DNA from: Bacteroidales bacterium UBA5266
Lineage (GTDB): Bacteria > Bacteroidota > Bacteroidia > Bacteroidales > WCHB1-69
Length of the DNA: 31,790 bases
Assembly: GCA_002411545.1 (NCBI GenBank)
Contig: DHTG01000105.1
Span: forward strand, 41,091-72,880
Direction: 5' to 3'
Below are positions 1 to 7,960 of the stretch, piece by piece (positions within the stretch are counted from its first letter, which is position 1; each line of letters begins with the position of its first letter). Both the position numbers and the translations under genes were made by a program. The notes beneath the pieces were generated by a model that saw only the letters and a program-made list of their open reading frames with translations, did no database searches and had not been told where the DNA came from.

Positions 1-29
1 AAAATTAAGCGTTGTTCAATATTATTTGT

Positions 30-56
30 AAAAAATCACCAAATAAATGGTTGGTG
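30..56 (-). terminator. Rho-independent terminator after the aminotransferase gene
   Basis: Read on the minus strand, a 6-bp stem (CACCAA at 51-56 pairing with TTGGTG at 37-42) has an 8-nt loop and is followed by a T tract (30-35 on the plus strand is A-rich). It lies 11 bases past the stop codon of the aminotransferase gene, so it probably ends the minus-strand unit that starts at porW. The stem is short, so strength is uncertain. Confidence 0.55.
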
Positions 57-67
57 TAATTAAAAAA

Positions 68-1267
68 CTATATTGTTTTACCGGGATATACTTTTAAGGC
101 CTCTTCCAAACATTTCATAGAAGCTTTCATATCATTCACATTCAAGCAATAGCTGATACGAACTTCGTCTTTCCCTTTGCCAGGTGTAGAATAAAAGCCT
201 GTAGCTGGAGCAAACATAACGGTTTCGCCCTTGTAATTAAAATCTTCTAATAACCATTGACAAAATCTATCCGAATCGTCAATAGGCAAACGAGCTACAG
301 CATAGAATGCTCCTTTAGGATTCGGACAATAGCATCCCTCCATTTTATTGATAGATTCAACCACTACATTTCTTCTAGCTATATATTCTTTTTGTACTTC
401 ATCAAAATAAGAGGATGGAGTATCGACTGCTGCTTCGGTAAAGATTTGTGCAAAGGAAGGCGGACTTAAACGAGCCTGTGCAAACTTCATAGCCGTTTTA
501 TACACTTCTTTGTTTTTAGTAATAAACATACCCAAGCGTGCACCGCAAGCACTATAACGTTTGGAAACAGAATCTAATAATATCACATTTTGTTCTATTT
601 TTTTCAAATTCATCACTGAGAATATCTCTGCTCCGTCGTAAGCAAATTCACGATATACCTCATCGGCCATCAAAAATAAATCATATTTCTTCACAATGGC
701 TGCTAAGGCTTTCAACTCCTCTTTAGAATATAAGTAACCCGTAGGATTATTTGGATTACAAATCATGATAGCTTTTGTTTTGGGAGTGATCAGCTTTTCA
801 AATTCCTCGATGGAAGGTAAAGCAAAACCATTGTCTATCACTGAAACGATGGGTTTAACCACCACACCCGATGATACGGCAAATCCATTGTAATTCGCAT
901 AAAAAGGTTCCGGAATTATCACTTCATCGCCAGGATCTAAACAACTGTTAAAAGCAAAAAGAATAGCTTCAGAACCTCCTGCTGTTAAAATTATTTCTTC
1001 TTCCGTAACATCGATACTCCATCGTTTATAATATTCAGCCACTTTTTTACGACAGGATAATATCCCCGCTGAATGAGAATAGGCCAAGACTTCGATTTTC
1101 TCATTCTGTAGAGCTTTAATGGCTTCTTTAGGAGTTTCTATATCTGGTTGACCAATATTTAAGTGATACACTTTTATTCCTCTCTTTTTAGCTTCATCAG
1201 AATAAGGAACTAATTTTCGAATCGGAGATGAAGGCATCATCTTTCCTTTATTAGATATTTTTGGCAT
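68..1267 (-). CDS. Class I/II PLP-dependent aminotransferase (aspartate aminotransferase-like)
   Basis: A 399-residue fold-type I aminotransferase that should transfer an amino group between an amino acid and a 2-oxo acid in the cytoplasm. The family's marks are visible: NPNNPTG at 171-177, DEVY at 202-205 and the Schiff-base lysine in SVSK at 233-236, followed by the phosphate-binding Arg of GARLG. The length is normal for aspartate/tyrosine/aromatic aminotransferases. Relatives in Bacteroidota are usually labelled aspartate aminotransferase, but the substrate cannot be read from sequence, so I give no symbol. It is the last gene of the minus-strand run, 12 bases after the four-helix membrane protein, and is followed by a hairpin terminator. 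Its position is notable because an ATP synthase a-subunit gene would be expected at this place in related genomes. Confidence 0.9.
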   Translation of the reverse strand: MPKISNKGKMMPSSPIRKLVPYSDEAKKRGIKVYHLNIGQPDIETPKEAIKALQNEKIEVLAYSHSAGILSCRKKVAEYYKRWSIDVTEEEIILTAGGSEAILFAFNSCLDPGDEVIIPEPFYANYNGFAVSSGVVVKPIVSVIDNGFALPSIEEFEKLITPKTKAIMICNPNNPTGYLYSKEELKALAAIVKKYDLFLMADEVYREFAYDGAEIFSVMNLKKIEQNVILLDSVSKRYSACGARLGMFITKNKEVYKTAMKFAQARLSPPSFAQIFTEAAVDTPSSYFDEVQKEYIARRNVVVESINKMEGCYCPNPKGAFYAVARLPIDDSDRFCQWLLEDFNYKGETVMFAPATGFYSTPGKGKDEVRISYCLNVNDMKASMKCLEEALKVYPGKTI

Positions 1268-1279
1268 GATTTAGTATTT

Positions 1280-1747
1280 TTATTTAGTATTATTTATATT
1301 TTTCTCTTTCAATATCGGCCTTTTTATAATTATTATTTCAAACAGACTATACAATAGATATAAGGTTAGAAAATTCATGGAAAATCTTAACATATCGGTT
1401 TTGTTTATGAGACTATAAACAAGTATTACCGTCAGAAAAAGCAACAATTTAACAACGGTTATGAGCATATAAACACTTATAAACTTTCTTTCGATAGCCA
1501 TGAGAGCTTTCATTTGATCTTCTTTCGATTTATTTACATCCGGTTTAAATGTTAAACGCTTCACATCGGTACGTACTATGATGAAGTGGGAAAATGCGGT
1601 AAATAAGAGGAAAAATAAGAGTAAATAAACAAAATTCGGAGAAATAATTTGCGGTATGATTCTCATGCATACAATCTCTATGATTAATAGAAAAATTGTG
1701 AAAATCAGCAATTTTTTTATATATTTTAGATATAATTGTTTCAACAT
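1280..1747 (-). CDS. Four-helix membrane protein, possible AtpI-like ATP synthase accessory protein
   Basis: A 155-residue protein with four hydrophobic segments at about 13-32, 40-58, 92-112 and 122-140. A basic, charged loop (about 60-88) lies between the second and third. I recognise no catalytic motif. In many Bacteroidota a small hydrophobic protein sits between AtpZ and the ATP synthase a subunit, and this gene holds that place directly after AtpZ. A role as an AtpI-like assembly or ion-handling partner of the F0 sector is therefore reasonable, but it rests on context only. A good -7 box at 1770-1777 suggests it can be transcribed apart from the genes upstream. The downstream aminotransferase starts 12 bases after its stop. 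Confidence 0.75.
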   Translation of the reverse strand: MLKQLYLKYIKKLLIFTIFLLIIEIVCMRIIPQIISPNFVYLLLFFLLFTAFSHFIIVRTDVKRLTFKPDVNKSKEDQMKALMAIERKFISVYMLITVVKLLLFLTVILVYSLINKTDMLRFSMNFLTLYLLYSLFEIIIIKRPILKEKNINNTK

Positions 1748-1769
1748 ATCGGATTATTTTTTTGTATTA

Positions 1770-1777
1770 CAAAAGTA
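1770..1777 (-). promoter_or_regulatory. -7 promoter box for the four-helix membrane protein gene
   Basis: The minus strand reads TACTTTTG, a perfect match to the Bacteroidota -7 consensus TAnnTTTG, 22 bases before the start codon at 1747. A TTTG that could act as the -33 element is present (1794-1797, minus strand), but the spacer is only 16 bases instead of the usual 19-21. Confidence 0.4.
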
Positions 1778-1797
1778 TAAAAACCTTTGGTATCAAA

Positions 1798-2031
1798 TTA
1801 CTTTTTATGCTTTTTCTTGATGAAATCTTTTATACCGATATAAATCCCCAAACAAACTCCTGTAAAAGAAAGAACTAAAGTAAAAACCGGAAAGGACAAG
1901 CTTATCCATTCGTCCAATTTAACACCTCCCAGCGTAAAAAGAATAATAACAGCCAGCATTTGAAATACAAGACCGGTGTATTTTAAATAACTCGCACTTG
2001 AACGGTAGATTTTTTTATTCGGCTTTTCCAT
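1798..2031 (-). CDS. atpZ: AtpZ/AtpI-family F0F1 ATPase accessory protein
   Basis: A 77-residue protein with two transmembrane helices (about 18-37 and 47-67) joined by a short acidic loop containing LDEW, and a lysine-rich C terminus (IKDFIKKKHKK). This size and layout match the AtpZ family (F0F1-ATPase gene 1), thought to help assemble the ATP synthase rotor or to handle Mg2+/Ca2+. It lies between bactofilin and another small membrane protein, the usual neighbourhood in Bacteroidota. No ATP synthase structural gene follows in this window. The family call rests on topology, loop motif and neighbours. Confidence 0.75.
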   Translation of the reverse strand: MEKPNKKIYRSSASYLKYTGLVFQMLAVIILFTLGGVKLDEWISLSFPVFTLVLSFTGVCLGIYIGIKDFIKKKHKK

Positions 2032-2049
2032 TCGTTAGGTTATAGCGAA

Positions 2050-2415
2050 TCAAAGATTATCTTGTTCATCTGTTGAGATATGCATTTTACAATTTCCTGT
2101 AAATTCAGCATCCGCTTCAATGTTCAAGCGTTTTACCATCAAATCACCAACTACATTAGCACTTGCTTTCAGGCATAAGGTTTCGGACGTTTCAACATTG
2201 CCTTTCACTACTCCCGACACATCACAATCTTTACAGATGATATTTCCTTCAATCCTACCGGAAGAACCGATAACTAACTTTAAATTTGATTGAAAATTCC
2301 CAATCAAAACACCATCAATGCGAAAATCACCATTGGTAATTATATCACCTTTTATTTCAGTACCAACTCCAATTAAGTTAATAATCTTACTTTCAACTTC
2401 TGTACTTTTTCCCAT
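2050..2415 (-). CDS. Bactofilin, polymer-forming cytoskeletal protein
   Basis: A 121-residue protein that should polymerise without nucleotide into filaments near the membrane and act in cell shape or in placing envelope machinery. It has the bactofilin pattern: a short N-terminal tail, then repeating short beta strands with conserved glycines (GTEIKGDI, FRIDGVLIGN, GRIEGNI, GVVKGNV, AEFTGN), as expected for a right-handed beta helix. The length is typical of the compact DUF583 members. It starts 8 bases after the porW stop and is followed 18 bases later by atpZ, so the three are likely co-transcribed. Its conserved pairing with PorW suggests a link to envelope architecture, which is an inference. 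Confidence 0.9.
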   Translation of the reverse strand: MGKSTEVESKIINLIGVGTEIKGDIITNGDFRIDGVLIGNFQSNLKLVIGSSGRIEGNIICKDCDVSGVVKGNVETSETLCLKASANVVGDLMVKRLNIEADAEFTGNCKMHISTDEQDNL

Positions 2416-2423
2416 TTTATATA

Positions 2424-5081
2424 TTATTTATCCAAATAGTATGTATTGAAAAATTCATCATAAGCCGGTCTTTTTTGTTTGTTTTTATAAAATATAGTAT
2501 AATTATCATCGGAAATAACATATACAGTAGTACGTTTAGCCATATTTAAATCACTTAAATGCGTTTGATTAATCTTCATTTGAAGATAATATTCCATGGC
2601 TTTTTCTTTATTTTCAAAGCGCGAAATAGTAAGCATTTGCAACGTATTATCGATATAAAAACTGGAAATATCAAAGGTATACATCCTAAAAAACTCTTTG
2701 TTAAAGTTATGTATATCCAATTTCAACTTATCAATTTTCAACTCCTTGATATCCGTAACAATAATCACAAAATGAAACTTAGAAGCGTCATACCGATAGA
2801 ATACTTCTTCCACTTGCCCAGCTTTCATTAAAGTATCGGTTTGGGAATGCGTTGCTATACTTTGCGTTTCCAGACGTTTCAACGCTTCCAACACTCCTTT
2901 GGCCAAGGTGTCAATATCTGTAGTTGGATAATTAGCAACCACTTGCATTAATTCGTTTTTTAAGGTATCATTTCCATATACTTTCCCTTTAGATATTGCT
3001 TTTAAATAGTGCATGTTTTTTCTTATAGAAGGATTTTGATAATTTTGCAAGCCTTTTTCTGCTTCGTCGATCACTTGATTGTATTTTTCATTTTCATACA
3101 AATCATATAAATTTGTATAAAAAGTTTGAGCTTCTTTTCTTTTCTTTTCAATTTCTTCGTAATAATTTGGATTTTCAATAATTTTCGCATAATCGGTTTC
3201 AGGATACTTCGTTAAAATCAAATTTTTATAGTATGCTGATTGTTCGTTGTCCTGTAAATAAGTATAGGTTTTATACAACTGAAAAGCAGTTGGAGCTTCG
3301 AGATTATGATTCGGAAAGCGCTTTATTAAGGAAGTCCATAATTGTGCAGCTTTATTTTTATCGTTCAATTCATCATAATAAACAAACCCTGCATTATACA
3401 TTGCAGCCGTGATTAGTTCATTAGAAACTTCAAAATCTTCTTCTGTTTTGGGTAGGTCTTGCATATAATACTGCTTTTGGGTTGGATCGCTAATACGCGT
3501 CCCCTCGACATTTACTTTCTTTTCGTCCGACGGTTTCTCATTTTCATTTATGAGGTTTTCTTCATCGGGAGTTTCTTCTACCATCATCATCATAGAACTT
3601 TTATCACTGATAAACCAATTATCTTCTAAGACGCGTTTCCCCCAACGTTTCCTAAACTCCTGTTCACCGAGCTTTGCTTGTGTAGCATCATAAAACACCC
3701 AAGAACTTTTTCTGCCGGTATTCGATTTTTTTGAGCTTTCCATTAAGAGAGCTTTTTCTTCTTCATCGGCAATACGTTCAGCTTCTGCTTTTTCATAATT
3801 AGCTATTACTTCATTCAAATACATATCTAATTCTTTAGGACTCATGCGAGCCATCCGCTGCAAGCTATCTTGAGTTTTTATAATCATTAAGTGTTCTACC
3901 AATTCCTTTAAGATTCCGGCTCTATGCTTTATTTCATTATAATCCGGAAATGTGGAAGGTATTATAGCAAGTACAGTATCGTAGTATTGTTGCGATTCAA
4001 CATAATTAGTCTGTTCAAAATAATATTCAGCTAATTCTAAAGCAGAAACTGTTTTTTGGTATTTATTATTTATACTCCAAAAAACAGAAGCTTCTAAATT
4101 ACGTATTCCCACTAAAGTATCTTGATTTTTAAAGTCCATTCTAGCTAAAACATAAAAAATCTGGTCTTTATACTCTTCGTTGCGTGGGTCTTTCAACAAT
4201 CTCACCAATTTATTTTTGGCTTCGGATTTAGCTTTAGTAGCACACATCAACATATTTAATGTAGCATTAAATTCCATTTCATAGGGAGGATTACGTTTTA
4301 ATACTTTATTATATTTCTTTTCAGCTACTTCAGGTTGTTCGAGTTTCTGATATATTTGTCCTAATATAAACAAGACCCTAGTTTTAAAGTCTCTTTCCAG
4401 AAAGCGTGCTTCTTCGAGTTCCGCCAAATGGTTCGCAGCCAATTCATATTCTTTTTGTCTAATAAACATATCGGCAATGACTGCTTCCCAATGATTTTTA
4501 AATTGTTTATTTTTATGTCTTAATACCTTTTGTCGGATTTGTTCTAAACTTTCTTCTGCATCATCCAACCTATTTAATTGCAAGTTAGTTTTTGCTTTCC
4601 ACGTATAAGCATCAGGCCACACATTGCCGTTGTTGTGAGTATTAATGATATAGGAAAATATCCTCAAAGCATCATAATAATCTTGCCGGTAAAAATACGC
4701 TTGACCCATTAGTAAATAGGTATCATCTATAGGTTTGCAATGTTCTATACCTTTTACTAGAATGGAATGTTTGGTTATAGCTTTGGAACATTTCTCAATG
4801 GTTCTGTCCCATTGTGGAGCATATGTCATAGCTTGCACTTTTTCAGGATAGACATATACTTGTAAAACATCCGTATAATTATCTTTAACATCGTTCATCA
4901 GCAACGATTTAGCCTCCTTAAAGCTTTCTCTGCCGTTAAAATATATATTATATCTAGTTGTTATTCCATGGTATGCGGTACTAACAAAAGCTGTTTTTTT
5001 TGTCGAACAAGACAATAAGCTTATACCGATTAGCATATAAATCAGCACCGCCTTATGATGTTTAGTTAGCTTGAATTTCAA
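2424..5081 (-). CDS. porW: PorW/SprE-type T9SS tetratricopeptide-repeat lipoprotein
   Basis: An 885-residue outer-membrane lipoprotein likely needed for type IX secretion; it is called SprE in gliding flavobacteria and PorW in Porphyromonas. The N terminus has a basic region, a hydrophobic stretch and the lipobox LLSC (lipidated Cys at about 25). The family motif TTRYNIYFNGRESFKEA follows. Many TPR-like helix pairs fill about 100-720, with an acidic, low-complexity insert near 510-545. The C-terminal 130 residues form a separate alpha/beta domain (about 760-885). It heads the porW-bactofilin-atpZ set, a common order in this phylum. The presence of a T9SS cargo protease at 19228 supports the call. 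Promoter evidence upstream is weak. Confidence 0.85.
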   Translation of the reverse strand: MKFKLTKHHKAVLIYMLIGISLLSCSTKKTAFVSTAYHGITTRYNIYFNGRESFKEAKSLLMNDVKDNYTDVLQVYVYPEKVQAMTYAPQWDRTIEKCSKAITKHSILVKGIEHCKPIDDTYLLMGQAYFYRQDYYDALRIFSYIINTHNNGNVWPDAYTWKAKTNLQLNRLDDAEESLEQIRQKVLRHKNKQFKNHWEAVIADMFIRQKEYELAANHLAELEEARFLERDFKTRVLFILGQIYQKLEQPEVAEKKYNKVLKRNPPYEMEFNATLNMLMCATKAKSEAKNKLVRLLKDPRNEEYKDQIFYVLARMDFKNQDTLVGIRNLEASVFWSINNKYQKTVSALELAEYYFEQTNYVESQQYYDTVLAIIPSTFPDYNEIKHRAGILKELVEHLMIIKTQDSLQRMARMSPKELDMYLNEVIANYEKAEAERIADEEEKALLMESSKKSNTGRKSSWVFYDATQAKLGEQEFRKRWGKRVLEDNWFISDKSSMMMMVEETPDEENLINENEKPSDEKKVNVEGTRISDPTQKQYYMQDLPKTEEDFEVSNELITAAMYNAGFVYYDELNDKNKAAQLWTSLIKRFPNHNLEAPTAFQLYKTYTYLQDNEQSAYYKNLILTKYPETDYAKIIENPNYYEEIEKKRKEAQTFYTNLYDLYENEKYNQVIDEAEKGLQNYQNPSIRKNMHYLKAISKGKVYGNDTLKNELMQVVANYPTTDIDTLAKGVLEALKRLETQSIATHSQTDTLMKAGQVEEVFYRYDASKFHFVIIVTDIKELKIDKLKLDIHNFNKEFFRMYTFDISSFYIDNTLQMLTISRFENKEKAMEYYLQMKINQTHLSDLNMAKRTTVYVISDDNYTIFYKNKQKRPAYDEFFNTYYLDK

Positions 5082-5097
5082 AACGTTAATATAATTA

Positions 5098-5129
5098 AAA
5101 TAGTATAAACTAATTATTACAACGTCAAA
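5098..5129 (-). promoter_or_regulatory. Possible porW promoter
   Basis: On the minus strand TTTG (5126-5129) lies 20 bases before TACTATTT (5098-5105), which is close to the Bacteroidota pattern TTTG-N19-21-TAnnTTTG but lacks the final G. It sits just upstream of the porW start at 5081, leaving a leader of only about 10 bases. Confidence 0.3.
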
Positions 5130-5147
5130 GTTTTTGTTTTATTTTCA

Positions 5148-5221
5148 TCATTGTCGGATATAAATTACGCTATTTGATATAGGTTCTTCGCTTCAATCCG
5201 TTATCCTCAGAATGACAATGA
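5148..5221. repeat. 74-bp intergenic element bounded by 8-bp inverted repeats
   Basis: TCATTGTC (5148-5155) is matched in inverted orientation by GACAATGA (5214-5221). Reading the minus strand from the right end, the element contains CATTCTGAGGATAACGG and then GAAGCGAAGAACCTAT. This resembles the dispersed GTCATTCTGAG...GCGAAGAATCT repeats common between genes in Bacteroidota genomes. That resemblance is from memory; no second copy exists in this window. Confidence 0.4.
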
Positions 5222-5460
5222 TTTTACATAATAATAAATAGGTATAAGTATTGTGTTTATAAATTCCTTTCGAACTATTTTAATTTATTTTATACTTCCA
5301 TGCAGCAAAAACGACTTTTTAAGCCTTTTTATGTATGAAGGGAAGATTTATTTTCCAAAAATAGCGTTTGAATTAAAGTGTACATAAAATGAAACGACTA
5401 AAATGAAACATTATTTATACGGCAGGTACTGCCAAAAGGATAGATACTAAGCAGTAATTT
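5222..5460. other. AT-rich spacer upstream of the sigma factor gene, with two small repeats
   Basis: No gene is visible. The decamer AAAATGAAAC occurs twice in direct orientation (5386-5395 and 5400-5409, 14-bp spacing). A short inverted repeat GGCAGGTACTGCC lies at 5421-5433. Both lie within 85 bases upstream of the candidate -7 box of the ECF sigma gene, so they could be binding sites for a regulator. No such regulator is identified. Confidence 0.35.
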
Positions 5461-5468
5461 TATACTTG
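5461..5468 (+). promoter_or_regulatory. Candidate -7 box for the ECF sigma operon
   Basis: TATACTTG matches TAnnTTTG with one mismatch and lies 33 bases before the upstream ATG at 5502. No TTTG is found at the -33 position, which could mean a different sigma factor or an activator-dependent promoter. Confidence 0.35.
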
Positions 5469-5501
5469 CAATAAATTAAACCAATAAAAAGCGAGTGCTT
5501 T

Positions 5502-6179
5502 ATGAATGTCAACAGTGAATTATCCGTTTTAAAGCAATTTTATTCCTCAACAAACGTTATGGAAATAAATTTTGGCAGGAAATTCACATTTCTTCTTCTG
5601 AATGAATACTACGCCGATTTATATTACAAATCTATATACAGTGTTTTGATGGATGATTTTCAACATTTATTAAACCAATGCAAAGAACTAAATCGTAAAG
5701 CCTGTCTTTCATTTTATGATATGTTCTATGTAAATGTGTATAATAGCTGTTTTCGCATTTTAAACAATCAAATGGAAGCAGAGGAAGTGATGCAAGACAC
5801 CTTCATCAAAGTGTTTCAACATTTGGATAGGTTTTCAGGCAATCAAAAGATGATGCAAGCGTATTTACGGAAAATTGCCATTCACCAATCCATTCATTTA
5901 CTTAAGAAACAAAAAAATATCGTTTTTTCAGAATTAAATGAAGCTATGGATGAAGTGGTGGATCAATCGTACGATTGTACTCCCATTGAAGAATGGCAAG
6001 TTGAAAAAATTAAAGCATGTATACAAAAACTACCTTCGGGCTACAAACTAATAATTAATCTCCACCTGATAGAAGAAATGGAATACGATGATATTGCAGC
6101 AATGCTCGACATAAAAGCATCGAGTGTTCGTTCCCAATATACAAGAGCTTTAAAAAAATTAAAACAACTTTTAAAATAA
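5502..6179 (+). CDS. ECF (sigma-70 family) RNA polymerase sigma factor
   Basis: A 225-residue reading frame ending in a standard ECF sigma factor. Region 2 spans about 62-130 (YDMFYVNVYNSCFRIL, then AEEVMQDTFIKVFQHLDRF and AYLRKIAIHQSIHLLKK). Region 4 spans about 168-222 (LPSGYKLIINLHLIEEMEYDDIA, then a helix-turn-helix ending in SVRSQYTRALKKLK). The family usually begins close to MDDFQHLL, so the true start may be Met50 at 5649, giving 176 residues. The first 49 residues resemble no sigma domain I know. The coordinates give the longest form because a possible -7 box lies just before it. The next gene begins 7 bases after the stop and is probably its membrane regulator. Confidence 0.85.
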   Translation: MNVNSELSVLKQFYSSTNVMEINFGRKFTFLLLNEYYADLYYKSIYSVLMDDFQHLLNQCKELNRKACLSFYDMFYVNVYNSCFRILNNQMEAEEVMQDTFIKVFQHLDRFSGNQKMMQAYLRKIAIHQSIHLLKKQKNIVFSELNEAMDEVVDQSYDCTPIEEWQVEKIKACIQKLPSGYKLIINLHLIEEMEYDDIAAMLDIKASSVRSQYTRALKKLKQLLK

Positions 6180-6186
6180 TATTCCC

Positions 6187-6858
6187 ATGAAATTAGAAGA
6201 TTGTATTAAAAAAAACAAAGCCGCTTTTAACGATGAAATACCTCTTCAGGGTCATATGAATCGTTTTGATGTTCGCTTAAAACAATTCACTAATCATACA
6301 AGGACTTACCACTTGATTAAACGGACAGCTCTTTCAGTTTCAGCTATTATTATTGTATTGTTAGGTATAGGATATTTATGTTGGCATCCCACTAAACCGA
6401 TAAGTCATAATCATACTGTTTTACTAACAAAATTTGATGTGTCATCGGAAATTGTTGCAAAAGATACAAACATGCAACAGCAACCCTCTACTCAAAATAT
6501 TCTCCCCTCTACGAATTCGTTCCACACTACGACTAAAACAAGTGTACCGTTTTCACAACAGTCTAAACTCACAAAGGATTCAACATGGAATATTTCCTAT
6601 ATCGAAAAACAATATCACTGTAAGTTAGAAGAAGAAATTATTCATTTGCAACAAATCATTGCTCAATCTAATGAAGAAACTCGCCAATACATTGAAAAAG
6701 ACATTGATGAAATTCGTTTAAGCTCACAAATCCCTCCATCCTATCAGAACCTAAGCGATGAAGAACAACTTCATTTAATTACTCAAATATATAAAACACA
6801 AATTGAATCGATTCAACGCATACAAGAAAACCTAAAAGAAATAACATATTACCAATAA
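6187..6858 (+). CDS. Single-pass membrane protein, probable anti-sigma factor partner
   Basis: A 223-residue protein with a short cytoplasmic N terminus (about 1-44, including DCIKKNKAAFNDEIPLQGHM), one transmembrane helix (about 46-66) and a Ser/Thr/Gln-rich outer region leading into a charged helical C terminus (about 145-220). Similar proteins with an N-terminal 'AF-D--P--GH---F' pattern sit right after ECF sigma genes in Bacteroidota. This suggests a membrane-bound anti-sigma or sensor role, with the N-terminal tail touching the sigma factor. No zinc-binding anti-sigma motif (HxxxCxxC) is present, so the function is inferred from position and topology. It lies 7 bases after the sigma gene and 16 bases before the next gene. 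Confidence 0.6.
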   Translation: MKLEDCIKKNKAAFNDEIPLQGHMNRFDVRLKQFTNHTRTYHLIKRTALSVSAIIIVLLGIGYLCWHPTKPISHNHTVLLTKFDVSSEIVAKDTNMQQQPSTQNILPSTNSFHTTTKTSVPFSQQSKLTKDSTWNISYIEKQYHCKLEEEIIHLQQIIAQSNEETRQYIEKDIDEIRLSSQIPPSYQNLSDEEQLHLITQIYKTQIESIQRIQENLKEITYYQ

Positions 6859-6874
6859 TTAAATTTCCTATATT

Positions 6875-7948
6875 ATGAAAAATATGTATGTTTTATTAAT
6901 TCTTTGGTTATATTTGAGTTTTAGCTTTTCAATTTGTCATTCGCAAAGCATGAATGATAAAGAGTATGTAAAAGAAATCAATCGAAGTTTTCCTACTCAC
7001 CCTGAAGACACTCTATGTGTCAAAACCTTATACAGCCAACTCTCCGTAAGTAAATGGGATAAAAATGAAGTAGATATTTATATTAGAATTGTTGCCAAAG
7101 CTAGTTCACAAGAGATGGCTAAAAAAATAGCTGACTCCCTAAGCATACACATCTATGCAGAAGAAGAAAAAATTAATTGCATTACTGATTTTTATTATCC
7201 TAACAACCAAAATATAAGCTTCAAAAACCTATTCGACATTCATTATATAATCCATGTTCCTTCAAACATTTACTTAGATTTATATGCTACATTTGGTAAT
7301 ATTGCATTGGTAGGAGACTTTTACAACAACATATACGCCGATGTTAAATTCGGTGATTTTAATGCGGATCAATTATATGGAAAAAACAATTCCGTCAGTA
7401 TACTTTATGGAAATGCCAGCATAAACCAAATAGAAAAACTTAAACTTTCTCTAAAATTTGCCTTTAATTGCACCAGTAATTATATCAGAAACTTAAGTCT
7501 TAACAGTTCACAATCCAGCTTTAAATGTAGGCTAATTGACACATTAAACATTGAATCACAATTCGACAAAATCTATATCGACACCCTTGCTTACATCCAT
7601 GGCAATATCAAACAAAGCAACATACAAATTGCTACTTTAAAATCGGAAATGAATTTAAATCTTGACTATAGCAATTTGAAAATTAAAGGATTAGCTCGTG
7701 ATTTTAAGAAAATAAATATTGATGCTGACCATTCTCCTATAGATATTAGTTTACACAAAGAGCAAACATTACTTGCCGATATAGAAGTTTTACAAGGTAT
7801 GATTGATGTGAAAAATTTTCCGGAAATAAGAAAGGAAATTATTGAACACTCTCAGCTATTTAAGGGTATTATAGGCAACACAACACAACCTACTTCCATT
7901 TTAAAAATTAGAAATGAATATGGAATTGTAAAATTTAAGTTATTATAA
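6875..7948 (+). CDS. Exported DUF4097-like beta-repeat protein
   Basis: A 357-residue protein with an N-terminal signal sequence (hydrophobic 4-22, likely cleavage after CHSQS). The body is rich in short beta strands: LYSQLSVSKWDKNEVDIYIRI near the start of the mature part, then ATFGNIALVGDFYNNIYADVKFGDF and repeated 'ly-gn--i' units. This is the pattern of DUF4097-type putative adhesin domains, which often follow ECF sigma/anti-sigma pairs in Bacteroidota. It may be a periplasmic or surface sensing partner of the sigma switch or simply its target; the sequence does not decide. It ends 12 bases before the convergent purC stop, with no hairpin between them. Confidence 0.65.
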   Translation: MKNMYVLLILWLYLSFSFSICHSQSMNDKEYVKEINRSFPTHPEDTLCVKTLYSQLSVSKWDKNEVDIYIRIVAKASSQEMAKKIADSLSIHIYAEEEKINCITDFYYPNNQNISFKNLFDIHYIIHVPSNIYLDLYATFGNIALVGDFYNNIYADVKFGDFNADQLYGKNNSVSILYGNASINQIEKLKLSLKFAFNCTSNYIRNLSLNSSQSSFKCRLIDTLNIESQFDKIYIDTLAYIHGNIKQSNIQIATLKSEMNLNLDYSNLKIKGLARDFKKINIDADHSPIDISLHKEQTLLADIEVLQGMIDVKNFPEIRKEIIEHSQLFKGIIGNTTQPTSILKIRNEYGIVKFKLL

Positions 7949-7960
7949 ATTTAGGAGTTA

